Shown here: positions 34,273 through 43,271 of the stretch, one piece after another
How the letters are laid out: the number at the start of each line of letters is the position of its first letter
Position numbering within the stretch: position 1 is the first letter of the stretch
Assembly: GCF_003057745.1 (NCBI RefSeq)
Contig: NZ_QBJD02000004.1
Span: 1 to 64,000, forward strand
DNA from: Enterobacter sp. RIT418
GTDB taxonomy: Bacteria; Pseudomonadota; Gammaproteobacteria; Enterobacterales; Enterobacteriaceae
DNA length: 64,000 bases
Reading direction: 5' to 3'
Made by a program: the position numbers and the translations under genes
The notes under the pieces: generated by a model
What the model was told of the DNA's origin: nothing
The model's input: the letters and a program-made list of their open reading frames with translations, nothing else
Databases searched by the model: none

Positions 34273-34290
34273 TGTTGCTTAATAGCGACA
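34273..34290 (+). promoter_or_regulatory. GlrR box 3 upstream of glmY
   Basis: TGTTGCTTAATAGCGACA keeps a perfect right half (GACA) but has TGTT for TGTC. It lies 63 bases after box 2, about six helix turns, so it shares the same face of the DNA. Its position about 125 bases before the glmY start is usual for an enhancer site. Confidence 0.7.
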
Positions 34291-34348
34291 CTTAGCCTGG
34301 AAATCATTCAACCGATAATGAATCGAGAAAATATATAAATTTTATAAA

Positions 34349-34361
34349 TATCAGTAATTTA
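34349..34361 (+). promoter_or_regulatory. candidate IHF site
   Basis: TATCAGTAATTTA differs by one base from the IHF consensus WATCAANNNNTTR and lies in very AT-rich DNA between the GlrR boxes and the sigma-54 promoter. DNA bending here would bring GlrR to polymerase. Confidence 0.45.
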
Positions 34362-34379
34362 ATCTTTTATTTTGCATTT

Positions 34380-34396
34380 TGGCACGGGTGTTGCAT
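34380..34396 (+). promoter_or_regulatory. sigma-54 promoter of glmY
   Basis: TGGCACGGGTGTTGCAT matches the sigma-54 consensus TGGCACG-N4-TTGCA with the GG and GC doublets ten bases apart. The GC doublet lies about 13 bases before the GlmY start at 34407. An overlapping sigma-70 -10 (CATAAT at 34394) is possible, as in E. coli. Confidence 0.92.
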
Positions 34397-34406
34397 AATA
34401 ATAACC

Positions 34407-34590
34407 AGTGGCTCATTCACCTTCTTATGTCAGCCCCTTCGGGACGTGCTACATAAACTTCGAATGACGCACAACAAGGTGCCTGCCGTCCAACTACTGA
34501 TCATAGCGTTGCTTTATCAGGCCAGGGCGAAACGTCGAGTTAGGCACCGCCTCATTCCACAACAAAGCCGGGTTTTTACCCGGCTTTGTT
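34407..34590 (+). ncRNA. glmY: small RNA GlmY
   Basis: GlmY is a small RNA that protects its sister GlmZ from processing by binding RapZ. This raises GlmS and the supply of glucosamine 6-phosphate for the cell envelope. The 184-base sequence, from AGTGGCTCATTCACC to the terminator stem AACAAAGCCGGG/CCCGGCTTTGTT, follows the E. coli RNA closely as I recall it and lies in the same place between purL and glrK. The central stem and the terminator hairpin can be read directly. Expression is set by the sigma-54 promoter and the GlrR boxes just upstream. The 528-base purL-glrK gap holds no protein gene. Confidence 0.94.
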
Positions 34591-34646
34591 GTATCTGAAG
34601 GGCAGTCTCAGTTAGGCTCTCATAACACCCACATTAAGAGAGTAAC

Positions 34647-36083
34647 GTGTTGAAACGCTGGCCTGCTTTTCCCCGCTCCCTTCGACAGCTCGTCATGATG
34701 GCTTTTCTGCTTATCCTTCTGCCATTGCTGGTGCTGGCCTGGCAGGCGTGGCAAAGCCTGAATGCGCTGAGCGCCCAGGCGGCGTTGACCAACCGGACAA
34801 CGCTCATCGACGCGCGGCGCAGCGAGGCCATGACCAACGCGGCGCTGGAGATGGAGCGCAGCTACCGCCAGTACTGCGTGCTGGACGACCGGACGCTGGA
34901 AAAGGTGTATCAAAATCAACGCAAGCGCTACAGCGACATGCTGGACGCGCACGCGGGCGTGCTGCCGGACGACAAGCTTTATCAGGCGCTGCGACAGGAC
35001 CTCAACGCGCTGGCCCGTCTGCAGTGTAAAAACAGCGGGCCGGACGCCGCCGCCGCCGCGAGCCTGGAGGCTTTCGCCGCGGCAAATACCGAGATGGTGC
35101 AGACCACGCGCACCGTTATTTTTTCCCGCGGGCAGCAGCTCCAGCAGGAGATCGCCGAGCGCGGCCAGTTCTTCGGCTGGCAGGCGCTGGTGCTGTTCCT
35201 GGTGAGCCTGGCGCTGGTGCTGCTGTTTACCCGCATGATCATCGGCCCGGTGAAGGGTATCCAGCGAATGATCAATCGCCTGGGGGAAGGTAAATCGCTC
35301 GGCGATACGGTCGCGTTTACCGGCCCGCGCGAGCTGCGCTCCGTCGGGCAGCGCATCATCTGGCTCTCTGAGCGTCTGGCGTGGCTCGAATCACAGCGCC
35401 ATCAGTTTTTACGCCATATCTCCCACGAGCTTAAAACCCCGCTTGCCAGCATGCGCGAAGGCACCGAGCTGCTGGCGGATGAAGTGGCGGGCCCGCTGAC
35501 GGCGGAACAAAAAGAGATTGTTGATATCCTCGACGACAGCAGCCGTAATCTGCAAAAGCTGATTGAGCAGCTGCTGGACTACAACCGCAGGCTGGCGGAC
35601 GGTGCCGTGGTGCTGGAAGCGGTCGAAATTGAACCGCTGGTAGAAAGGGTGATCTCCGCCCATAGCTTGCCGGCACGGGCTAAAATGATGCATACCGAGG
35701 TTGATCTCACGGCGCAGGTCTGTCGGGCCGAGCCGATGCTGCTCATGAGCGTTCTGGATAATCTTTATTCCAATGCGGTGCACTATGGTACTGAATCCGG
35801 TACCATTTATCTTCGAAGCTATGTGAAGGATTCCCGGGTGCTTATCGACGTCGCCAATACCGGCACCCCCATTCCTGATGACGAACAAAAGATGATTTTT
35901 GAACCCTTTTACCAGGGAAGCCATCAGCGGAAAGGCGCAGTAAAAGGAAGCGGTCTGGGGCTTAGCATTGCCCGGGACTGCATACAACGCATGCAGGGCG
36001 AACTCAGCATCGTTAGCGACGAACGCGCAGACGTCTGTTTTCGCATTGAACTGCCTCTTGAGCCGGAAAAAACAATGAAATGA
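34647..36083 (+). CDS. glrK: two-component sensor histidine kinase GlrK
   Basis: GlrK (QseE) is an inner-membrane sensor kinase that phosphorylates GlrR. The 478-residue protein has two membrane helices (about 15-35 and 175-195) flanking a periplasmic sensor region, a HAMP-like segment, the phospho-acceptor His in FLRHISHELKTPLA (about residue 256), and the ATPase domain with the N box DNLYSNAVHYG and G box GSGLGLSIA. The start is GTG at 34647 or TTG at 34650. The TTG gives better spacing from GAGAG and matches the E. coli N-terminus MKRWP. The stop overlaps a possible qseG start. Confidence 0.94.
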   Translation: MLKRWPAFPRSLRQLVMMAFLLILLPLLVLAWQAWQSLNALSAQAALTNRTTLIDARRSEAMTNAALEMERSYRQYCVLDDRTLEKVYQNQRKRYSDMLDAHAGVLPDDKLYQALRQDLNALARLQCKNSGPDAAAAASLEAFAAANTEMVQTTRTVIFSRGQQLQQEIAERGQFFGWQALVLFLVSLALVLLFTRMIIGPVKGIQRMINRLGEGKSLGDTVAFTGPRELRSVGQRIIWLSERLAWLESQRHQFLRHISHELKTPLASMREGTELLADEVAGPLTAEQKEIVDILDDSSRNLQKLIEQLLDYNRRLADGAVVLEAVEIEPLVERVISAHSLPARAKMMHTEVDLTAQVCRAEPMLLMSVLDNLYSNAVHYGTESGTIYLRSYVKDSRVLIDVANTGTPIPDDEQKMIFEPFYQGSHQRKGAVKGSGLGLSIARDCIQRMQGELSIVSDERADVCFRIELPLEPEKTMK

Positions 36084-36100
36084 ATCTCTATCTGGTGAAT

Positions 36101-36841
36101 ATGTCACACGTCTTTAGCCGCGCGCTGCGCGCGGTATTTTCCAGTAAAAAAATGCGCGCGGGCGTCTCCTGCCTGCTGCTTGCGGGATGCGTATCCCATG
36201 CGCCGAAAAGCGCGATTAGCGATAAGCAAGACGACAAATGGCCGGAGAATCAGCTCGCGGATTTCCTGACGACCCGCTGCGACGATCTCTGGAACCTCTC
36301 CGGGCATGACGTCGAGTCAAACCCGCTGTACTGGCTGCGCGGTATCGATTGTTCCCAGCGCCTGTCTCCCGCCACCGCCCGCGCGCAGGCGGCGCTGTGG
36401 GGCAATGAAACCTGGCAGGAAAACTTCAGGCGCGCCATTTTGCTGGCCGACGCTAAAATCACCCCCGTTGAGCGCCGCGCTAATACCGCGCGCCTGGATG
36501 CCGTGAGTGCGAATATCCCTGCGCAGGTGCGCCCGGTATATCAGCTCTGGCGCGACGGGCAGGTGCTGCAGCTGCAGCTGTCAGAGGAGCGCTCGCGCTA
36601 CAGCAGGCTTCAGCAGTCGTCCGATTCCGAGCTTGACACGCTCCGCCAGCAGCAGCAATTTTTACGCGCGCAGCTCGATACCACGACGCGCAAGCTTGAA
36701 AACCTGACCGATATCGAAAGGCAGCTCTCAACGCGCAAGCCGGCGGGCAACTATCTGCCGGACAGTTCAAAGAGCGCGCCCGCCTCCGACGAGCCGGAGC
36801 GAGACGGCGATACGCAGAAACAAGAGGATGTTAAGCCATGA
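36101..36841 (+). CDS. qseG: QseG, lipoprotein of the GlrK/GlrR system
   Basis: QseG is an outer-membrane lipoprotein that interacts with the sensor kinase GlrK (QseE) and supports its activity. The 246-residue reading has lipobox LLAGC (Cys30), a variable N-terminal half, the conserved stretch ILLADAKITPVERR, and a coiled-coil-prone glutamine- and arginine-rich segment (about 165-215) ending QLSTRKPAGNYLPDS. Homology of the N-terminus favours the ATG at 36101. An ATG at 36080 overlapping the glrK stop would add seven residues. It overlaps glrR by four bases. Confidence 0.87.
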   Translation: MSHVFSRALRAVFSSKKMRAGVSCLLLAGCVSHAPKSAISDKQDDKWPENQLADFLTTRCDDLWNLSGHDVESNPLYWLRGIDCSQRLSPATARAQAALWGNETWQENFRRAILLADAKITPVERRANTARLDAVSANIPAQVRPVYQLWRDGQVLQLQLSEERSRYSRLQQSSDSELDTLRQQQQFLRAQLDTTTRKLENLTDIERQLSTRKPAGNYLPDSSKSAPASDEPERDGDTQKQEDVKP

Positions 36842-38175
36842 CAAGCCGCAAACCTGCCCACCTGCTGCTGGTGGATGACGATCCCGGGCTGCTGAAGCTG
36901 CTTGGGATGCGCCTCGTCAGCGAAGGCTACAGCGTGGTCACCGCCGAAAGCGGACAGGAGGGGCTGAAGGTCCTTTCCCGCGAGAAAATCGATCTGGTGA
37001 TAAGCGATCTGCGCATGGACGAGATGGACGGCATGCAGCTGTTCACGGAGATCCAGAAGCAGCAGCCGGGGATGCCGGTCATTATCCTTACCGCCCACGG
37101 CTCGATTCCGGATGCCGTGGCCGCTACCCAGCAGGGCGTCTTCAGCTTCCTGACCAAGCCGGTGGACAAGGACGCGCTCTACAAAGCCATCGACAGCGCC
37201 CTTGAGCACACGGCGTCGTCAGGCGACGACGCGTGGCGTGAATCGATTGTGACGCGCAGCCCGCTGATGCTGCGCCTGCTGGAGCAGGCGAGAATGGTGG
37301 CGCAGTCTGACGTCAGCGTGCTGATTAACGGCCAGAGCGGCACCGGGAAAGAGATCCTCGCGCAGGCTATCCATAACGCCAGCCCGCGCAGTAAAAACGC
37401 GTTTATTGCCATCAACTGCGGCGCGCTGCCGGAGCAGCTGCTGGAGTCAGAGCTGTTCGGTCACGCCCGCGGCGCGTTTACCGGCGCGGTGAGCAGCCGG
37501 GAAGGGCTGTTCCAGGCGGCGGAAGGCGGCACGCTTTTCCTCGATGAAATTGGCGACATGCCCGCGCCGCTGCAGGTGAAGCTGCTGCGCGTGCTGCAGG
37601 AGCGCAAGGTACGCCCGCTTGGCAGCAACCGCGATATCGACATTAACGTGCGCATTATTTCTGCCACCCACCGGGACTTGCCGAAGGTGATGGCGCGCAA
37701 CGAGTTCCGCGAAGATCTCTACTACCGCCTGAACGTGGTCAACCTCAAGCTTCCGGCGCTGGCCGAGCGTGCGGAAGACATTCCGCTGCTGGCAAACCAC
37801 CTGCTGCGCCAGTCCGCCGACCGGCACAAGCCGTTCGTGCGCGCGTTTTCTACGGATGCGATGAAGCGCCTGATGACGGCGAGCTGGCCGGGGAACGTGC
37901 GCCAGCTGGTGAACGTAATTGAGCAGTGCGTCGCGCTGAGCTCGTCGCCGGTCATCGGCGACGCGCTGGTTGAGCAGGCGCTGGAAGGGGAAAACACCGC
38001 GCTGCCGACCTTTGCCGAAGCGCGCAACCAGTTCGAGCTGAACTATCTGCGCAAGCTCCTGCAGATCACCAAGGGCAACGTGACCCACGCGGCGCGCATG
38101 GCCGGACGCAACCGCACCGAGTTCTACAAGCTGCTGTCGCGCCACGAGCTGGAAGCGAACGATTTTAAAGAGTAG
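36838..38175 (+). CDS. glrR: response regulator GlrR, sigma-54 activator
   Basis: GlrR (QseF) is a DNA-binding response regulator that opens sigma-54 promoters, including that of glmY. The 445-residue protein has a receiver domain with phospho-acceptor Asp57 (LVISDLRMDEMDG), an AAA+ domain (about 135-370) with Walker A GQSGTGKE, the sigma-54 contact loop GAFTGA and GTLFLDEIGD, and a Fis-type helix-turn-helix at the C-terminus (GNVTHAARMAGRNRTEFYKLL). It overlaps qseG by four bases. Its binding sites are visible upstream of glmY, close to its own operon. Confidence 0.97.
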   Translation: MTSRKPAHLLLVDDDPGLLKLLGMRLVSEGYSVVTAESGQEGLKVLSREKIDLVISDLRMDEMDGMQLFTEIQKQQPGMPVIILTAHGSIPDAVAATQQGVFSFLTKPVDKDALYKAIDSALEHTASSGDDAWRESIVTRSPLMLRLLEQARMVAQSDVSVLINGQSGTGKEILAQAIHNASPRSKNAFIAINCGALPEQLLESELFGHARGAFTGAVSSREGLFQAAEGGTLFLDEIGDMPAPLQVKLLRVLQERKVRPLGSNRDIDINVRIISATHRDLPKVMARNEFREDLYYRLNVVNLKLPALAERAEDIPLLANHLLRQSADRHKPFVRAFSTDAMKRLMTASWPGNVRQLVNVIEQCVALSSSPVIGDALVEQALEGENTALPTFAEARNQFELNYLRKLLQITKGNVTHAARMAGRNRTEFYKLLSRHELEANDFKE

Positions 38176-38245
38176 TACCGCAAAATTTGAATGAATATGA
38201 TACTGTGAGCAATCGATTACGATCAGCTTACAGGCAAGCGTTTAA

Positions 38246-38593
<348 letters not shown>

Positions 38594-38610
38594 CATTGCC
38601 AACGGTTATG

Positions 38611-38641
38611 TAGGCCGGGTAAGGCTCAGCCGCCACCCGGC
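38611..38641. repeat. REP-like palindrome after glnB
   Basis: TAGGCCGGGTAAGGCTCAGC continues into CGCCACCCGGC, forming the imperfect palindrome typical of enterobacterial REP (PU) units, with arms GCCGGGT and ACCCGGC. Confidence 0.75.
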
Positions 38642-38675
38642 GAAAAAAAAAGCCCCTCGAACGAGGGGCTTTTTG
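38642..38675. terminator. bidirectional terminator between glnB and hmp
   Basis: A nine-pair AGCCCCTCG/CGAGGGGCT stem has eight or more A bases on its left and TTTTT on its right, so it can end both glnB and hmp transcripts. Confidence 0.9.
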
Positions 38676-38677
38676 CA

Positions 38678-39868
38678 TTACAACACCTTGTGCGGGCCGA
38701 AGCATTCGTAATGAATGTTGTCTTTATTCACGCCCAGCTCAACCAGCTGCTTCGCGGCAAACTGCATAAACGCCACCGGCCCGCAGACGTAGAACTGCAT
38801 CTCCGGCGCGCTGAACGCCCCTTCATGCTGGCGTAAATCCATCAGCCCTTCGCTGTCGAAGCGCGCCGCGGCGCGGTCGGCCTCTGTCGGCAGGCGATAC
38901 CATGTATGCGCGCTAAAGCGCGGCAGAGCCGCCGCCAGCGTTTTCACTTCATCAGCGAAGGCATGCACGTCGCCATTCTCGGCGGCGTGGAACCAGTTTA
39001 CCTGCGCGCTATGGTTTGCTTTCGCCAGGGTGTCCAGCATCGCCAGCATCGGCGTTTGGCCCACGCCCGCGGAGATCAGCGTGACCGGGGTATTGGCGTC
39101 CACGGTCATAAAGAAATCGCCGGCAGGCGCGGCCAGATGAACCACGTCGCCTACTTTCGCTTCGTTATGCAGCCAGCTTGATACCTGGCCACTCTCTTCG
39201 CGTTTCACCGCAATACGGTAGCCTTTACCGTTCGGCTTACGGGTAAGGGAGTACTGGCGAATTTCCTGATGCGGGAAGCCTTCCGGCTTGAGCCACACGC
39301 CCAGATACTGGCCGGGCTGATAGTCCGCCACCGGCTTGCCGTCTACCGGCTCAAACTCAAAGCTGGTAATCAGTGAGCTGCGCGGCGTTTTCTCTACGAT
39401 GCGGAACGGACGCGTCCCTTCCCAGCCGCCGTTTTTGCTGGCGTTTTCGCTGTAGATCTGCGCTTCACGATTGATAAACACGCCTGCCAGCACGCCGTAG
39501 GCTTTACCCCATGCGTCCAGCACTTCCTGGCCCGGGCTGAACATTTCGTCCAGCGTCGCCAGCAGGTGCGCGCCAACGATGTTGTACTGCTCGGGTTGGA
39601 TCTGGAAGCTGGTATGTTTCTGGGCGATTTTCTCTACCGCAGGCAGCAGGGCCGGCAGGTTTTCAATGTTGCTGGCGTAGGCGGCGATGGCGTTAAACAG
39701 CGCTTCACGCTGATCGCCGTTGCGCTGGTTGCTCATGTTAAAAATCTCTTTGAGCTCCGGATTGTGCGCGAACATGCGATCGTAAAAATGGGCGGTCAGC
39801 TTAGGACCGGTTTCAACCAGCAGGGGAATGGTAGCCTTAACGGTAGCGATGGTTTGAGCGTCTAACAT
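38678..39868 (-). CDS. hmp: flavohemoprotein Hmp, nitric oxide dioxygenase
   Basis: Hmp turns nitric oxide and oxygen into nitrate, using NAD(P)H. The 396-residue protein has an N-terminal globin domain (1-138) with proximal His85, an FAD domain with RQYSLTRKP (about 206-214), and a C-terminal NAD(P)H domain with [15 protein letters not shown] chose the ATG at 39868, which has AAGGAAG close upstream and matches E. coli. A possible start five codons upstream is poorly placed. The NsrR operator upstream explains nitric-oxide induction. Confidence 0.97.
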   Translation of the reverse strand: MLDAQTIATVKATIPLLVETGPKLTAHFYDRMFAHNPELKEIFNMSNQRNGDQREALFNAIAAYASNIENLPALLPAVEKIAQKHTSFQIQPEQYNIVGAHLLATLDEMFSPGQEVLDAWGKAYGVLAGVFINREAQIYSENASKNGGWEGTRPFRIVEKTPRSSLITSFEFEPVDGKPVADYQPGQYLGVWLKPEGFPHQEIRQYSLTRKPNGKGYRIAVKREESGQVSSWLHNEAKVGDVVHLAAPAGDFFMTVDANTPVTLISAGVGQTPMLAMLDTLAKANHSAQVNWFHAAENGDVHAFADEVKTLAAALPRFSAHTWYRLPTEADRAAARFDSEGLMDLRQHEGAFSAPEMQFYVCGPVAFMQFAAKQLVELGVNKDNIHYECFGPHKVL

Positions 39869-39893
39869 AGCAACTTCCTTCATATGTTACTTT

Positions 39894-39917
39894 AATGATG
39901 TATTTTGAATGCATCTT
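39894..39917 (-). promoter_or_regulatory. NsrR operator of hmp
   Basis: The near-palindrome AATGATGTATTTTGAATGCA continuing to TCTT matches the long NsrR pattern (AAGATGCAT and its inverted repeat). It lies about 25 bases upstream of the hmp start, where the nitric-oxide-sensing repressor acts in E. coli. Confidence 0.78.
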
Positions 39918-39978
39918 ATAAAAATAACCCTGTAATGTAAATGGTTCTTTGCATAGTGAAAAATATGCATCACAAAGC

Positions 39979-40101
39979 TGAAAAGAATTCCGCTGAAACG
40001 GACGACCGCTTTATTGCTCAAACCCTTGCGTGGAGCGAAGGGAAACGTTTGCGTAAAATCATTTGTCAAGACCTGTTATCGAAGAACTATTCGGTTATAC
40101 T
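39979..40101 (+). promoter_or_regulatory. glyA control region (MetR, PurR, -10)
   Basis: TGAAAAGAATTCC (39979-39991) resembles a MetR site (TGAA-N5-TTCA). AGGGAAACGTTTGCGT (40039-40054) matches the reversed PurR box at 14 of 16 positions. TATACT at 40096-40101 is a probable -10 box. Purine and homocysteine control of glyA is known in E. coli and fits this layout. The 302-base hmp-glyA gap contains no gene. Confidence 0.65.
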
Positions 40102-40171
40102 GTTGCGCGTTGTCCAACTGGACTGCCTTTTCAGGCCAAAATTTACTTGTTAGCTGAGTCAGGAGATGCGG

Positions 40172-41425
40172 ATGTTAAAGCGTGAAATGAACATTGCCGA
40201 TTATGATGCCGAACTGTGGCAGGCTATGGAGCAGGAAAAAGTACGTCAGGAAGAGCACATCGAACTGATCGCCTCCGAGAACTACACCAGCCCGCGCGTC
40301 ATGCAGGCGCAGGGTTCTCAGCTGACCAACAAATACGCTGAAGGTTACCCGGGCAAGCGCTACTACGGCGGTTGCGAGTACGTTGATATCGTTGAGCAGC
40401 TGGCGATTGACCGTGCGAAAGAACTCTTTGGCGCAGACTATGCTAACGTGCAGCCGCACTCTGGCTCTCAGGCTAACTTTGCCGTTTACACCGCGCTGCT
40501 GCAGCCGGGCGACACCGTTCTCGGTATGAACCTGGCGCAGGGCGGCCACCTGACTCACGGCTCCCCGGTTAACTTCTCCGGCAAACTGTACAACATCATT
40601 CCTTACGGCATTGATGAGTCCGGTAAAATTGACTACGAAGACATGGCGAAGCAGGCCAAAGAGCACAAGCCGAAGATGATTATCGGCGGCTTCTCCGCCT
40701 ACTCCGGCATCGTTGACTGGGCAAAAATGCGTGAAATCGCAGACAGCATCGGCGCGTACCTGTTCGTCGATATGGCGCACGTGGCGGGCCTGATTGCCGC
40801 AGGCGTTTACCCTAACCCGGTTCCTCACGCCCACGTTGTCACCACCACCACCCACAAAACCCTGGCGGGTCCGCGCGGCGGCCTGATCCTGGCGAAGGGC
40901 GGTGACGAAGAGCTGTATAAGAAACTGAACTCTGCCGTGTTCCCAAGCGCGCAGGGCGGCCCGCTGATGCACGTCATCGCGGCGAAAGCCGTTGCGCTGA
41001 AGGAAGCGATGGAGCCAGAGTTTAAGGTTTACCAGCAGCAGGTTGCCAAAAACGCGAAAGCGATGGTGGACGTGTTCCTGAACCGCGGCTACAAAGTGGT
41101 CTCCGGCGGCACTGAAAACCACCTGTTCCTGCTGGATCTGGTTGATAAAAACCTGACCGGTAAAGAAGCTGACGCTGCCCTGGGCCGCGCCAACATCACC
41201 GTCAACAAAAACAGCGTGCCAAACGATCCGAAGAGCCCGTTCGTGACGTCCGGTATCCGTATCGGTTCTCCGGCGATTACGCGTCGCGGCTTCAAAGAAG
41301 CGGAAGCGAAAGAGCTGGCGGGCTGGATGTGTGACGTTCTGGACAATATCAATGACGAAGCGGTAATCGAGCGCGTTAAGGGTAAAGTTCTGGATATCTG
41401 CGCGCGCTTCCCAGTGTACGCATAA
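40172..41425 (+). CDS. glyA: serine hydroxymethyltransferase GlyA
   Basis: GlyA converts serine and tetrahydrofolate to glycine and methylene-tetrahydrofolate, the main source of one-carbon units. The 417-residue PLP enzyme has the cofactor lysine in [16 protein letters not shown] (Lys229) and the conserved N-terminal stretch [21 protein letters not shown] chose the ATG at 40172, six bases after AGGAG and matching the E. coli start MLKREMN. An ATG at 40166 directly abuts AGGAG and is unlikely. A perfect palindromic terminator follows. Confidence 0.98.
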   Translation: MLKREMNIADYDAELWQAMEQEKVRQEEHIELIASENYTSPRVMQAQGSQLTNKYAEGYPGKRYYGGCEYVDIVEQLAIDRAKELFGADYANVQPHSGSQANFAVYTALLQPGDTVLGMNLAQGGHLTHGSPVNFSGKLYNIIPYGIDESGKIDYEDMAKQAKEHKPKMIIGGFSAYSGIVDWAKMREIADSIGAYLFVDMAHVAGLIAAGVYPNPVPHAHVVTTTTHKTLAGPRGGLILAKGGDEELYKKLNSAVFPSAQGGPLMHVIAAKAVALKEAMEPEFKVYQQQVAKNAKAMVDVFLNRGYKVVSGGTENHLFLLDLVDKNLTGKEADAALGRANITVNKNSVPNDPKSPFVTSGIRIGSPAITRRGFKEAEAKELAGWMCDVLDNINDEAVIERVKGKVLDICARFPVYA

Positions 41426-41445
41426 TTCGTCTGCTTCGCAGAAAC

Positions 41446-41474
41446 AAAAAGGCCGCGTACGCGGCCTTTTTTTA
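41446..41474. terminator. terminator between glyA and yphA
   Basis: GGCCGCGTACGCGGCC is a perfect 16-base palindrome flanked by AAAAA on the left and TTTTTTT on the right. It can act for both glyA and yphA, which converge here. Confidence 0.9.
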
Positions 41475-41478
41475 TGCG

Positions 41479-41901
41479 TTAACGGCGGTCAAGGGATATC
41501 GCCCCCGGACCAACAATCGCCAGCAGCAGGAACGCCCCGGCGATACTGACGTTCTTGTAGAAGTTAATCATGTTAGGCAGCACCGCATCTCCGCTCATGT
41601 TCCAGTAGTGGTGGCCAATCACCGCCGTCCCCAGCGTATAGAAGACAAACAGCACGGCGAGAGGGCGGGTGAAAAAGCCGAGCACGATAAGGATCGCGAA
41701 AGGGACTTCCATCACCACGGCGATAATGGCGGCCAGCATTGGCATAGGTGCGCCAAGGGAGGTCATGTATTGTATCGTGCCGCTAAATCCCGTCAGCTTC
41801 GGAAAGCCAAAGATAATAAACAGCACAACAATGGCGATGCGGGCAATCAGCAGCAGGAAATGACGCGACTGGCCAAAATCGAAATAACGGAGAGTGTTCA
41901 T
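41479..41901 (-). CDS. yphA: DoxX family inner-membrane protein YphA
   Basis: YphA is a predicted inner-membrane protein of the DoxX family with no established role. The 140-residue protein has four hydrophobic helices and the family-conserved stretches [27 protein letters not shown] and [11 protein letters not shown] chose the ATG at 41901, matching E. coli YphA, and not the open frame that continues 48 codons further upstream. In E. coli yphA is separated from hcaT by the hca operon, whereas here the two are direct divergent neighbours. Confidence 0.9.
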   Translation of the reverse strand: MNTLRYFDFGQSRHFLLLIARIAIVVLFIIFGFPKLTGFSGTIQYMTSLGAPMPMLAAIIAVVMEVPFAILIVLGFFTRPLAVLFVFYTLGTAVIGHHYWNMSGDAVLPNMINFYKNVSIAGAFLLLAIVGPGAISLDRR

Positions 41902-42131
41902 AGGTGGCTCGTTTTTGTGGGGATCCCGTTTTAAAACTAATACACAAATCAACACTCTGCCATTCAGCTTTTCTTCATAAATCAGCCTGTAGCATGAGAG
42001 CAAACGCGGCGGGGAATCATATTTATGCTGGATGAAACCCTGCAAAGCATAAGTGTTATTTACTTGTTAATCGTTGCTTGCGCTGGCCCCGGTTTAACGC
42101 CAGACTATCGCCTCCAATTCGGGAGGGATTC

Positions 42132-43271
42132 ATGGTTTTGCATTCCACGCGCTGGCTGGCGCTCAGCTATTTTACCTACTTCTTTAGCTACGGTATTTTT
42201 CTGCCTTTCTGGAGCGTCTGGCTTAAGGGCATTGGGCTTACCCCTGAAACCATTGGCGTTCTGCTCGGCGCCGGGCTGGTGGCGCGTTTTCTGGGCAGCC
42301 TGCTGATTGCCCCGCGCGTCAGCGATCCCTCACTGCTGATTAAATCCCTGCGTATTCTCGCGCTGCTCACGCTGGTCTTTTTGGCCTGCTTCTGGGTAAG
42401 CCACCAGTTTGCCTGGCTGATGGTGGTGATGGTGGGCTTTAACCTCTTTTTCTCACCGCTGGTGCCGCTTACGGACGCGCTGGCGAACACCTGGCAAAAA
42501 CAGATCACGATGGACTACGGGCGCGTGCGCCTGTGGGGGTCAATTGCCTTTGTGATTGGCTCAGCGCTGGTGGGAAAACTGGTCAGCCTTTACGATTACC
42601 GGGCGATTCTGGCGCTGCTGAGCGCCGGTATCGCCTCGATGCTGCTGGGCATGCTGCTGCGTCCGTCGGTGATGCCGCAGGGCGAAAGCCGCCACCAGGA
42701 GCGCGCGGGCTGGCCGGCATGGCGCGCTCTGGTGGCGCAAAGCTGGCGCTTTCTGGCGTGCGTGTGCCTGCTTCAGGGGGCGCATGCGGCCTATTATGGC
42801 TTTAGCGCCATTTACTGGCAGGGGGCAGGCTACTCCGCTTCCGCGGTCGGATATCTGTGGTCGCTCGGCGTGGTGGCGGAAGTGATTGTTTTTGCGCTCA
42901 GTAAAAAGCTCTTCCGCCGCTTTGGCGCGCGCGATCTGCTGCTGCTTTCCGCCGTTTGCGGCGTGGCGCGCTGGGGGATCATGGGCTGGACGACCGAACT
43001 GCCGTGGCTGATCGTGGCGCAGATCCTGCATTGCGGCACATTCACCGTGTGTCATCTTGCGGCGATGCGTTACATAGCGGCGCGAGAGGGCGGGGACGTG
43101 ATCAGGCTTCAGGCGGTTTACTCTGCGGTGGCGATGGGCGGCAGCATTGCGGTGATGACGGTTTTTGCCGGATTCCTGTATCAACACCTGGGCCACGGCG
43201 TGTTCTGGGTAATGGCGCTGGTTGCGCTGCCGGCGATGGTGGTGCGCCCGAAAGTGGTGGCGCGCGCGTAG
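42132..43271 (+). CDS. hcaT: 3-phenylpropionate/MFS transporter HcaT
   Basis: HcaT is a twelve-helix MFS permease thought to import 3-phenylpropionate, belonging to the nucleoside-proton-symporter-like LacY branch. The 379-residue protein has the E. coli length and close similarity (FFSYGIFLPFWSVWLKGIG near the N-terminus, LLQGAHAAYYGFSAIYW in the middle). I chose the ATG at 42132 because GGAGG lies five bases upstream and it matches E. coli. The hca dioxygenase genes that would use this substrate are not beside it, so the true substrate in this organism is uncertain. Its stop directly abuts the end of csiE. Confidence 0.9.
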   Translation: MVLHSTRWLALSYFTYFFSYGIFLPFWSVWLKGIGLTPETIGVLLGAGLVARFLGSLLIAPRVSDPSLLIKSLRILALLTLVFLACFWVSHQFAWLMVVMVGFNLFFSPLVPLTDALANTWQKQITMDYGRVRLWGSIAFVIGSALVGKLVSLYDYRAILALLSAGIASMLLGMLLRPSVMPQGESRHQERAGWPAWRALVAQSWRFLACVCLLQGAHAAYYGFSAIYWQGAGYSASAVGYLWSLGVVAEVIVFALSKKLFRRFGARDLLLLSAVCGVARWGIMGWTTELPWLIVAQILHCGTFTVCHLAAMRYIAAREGGDVIRLQAVYSAVAMGGSIAVMTVFAGFLYQHLGHGVFWVMALVALPAMVVRPKVVARA

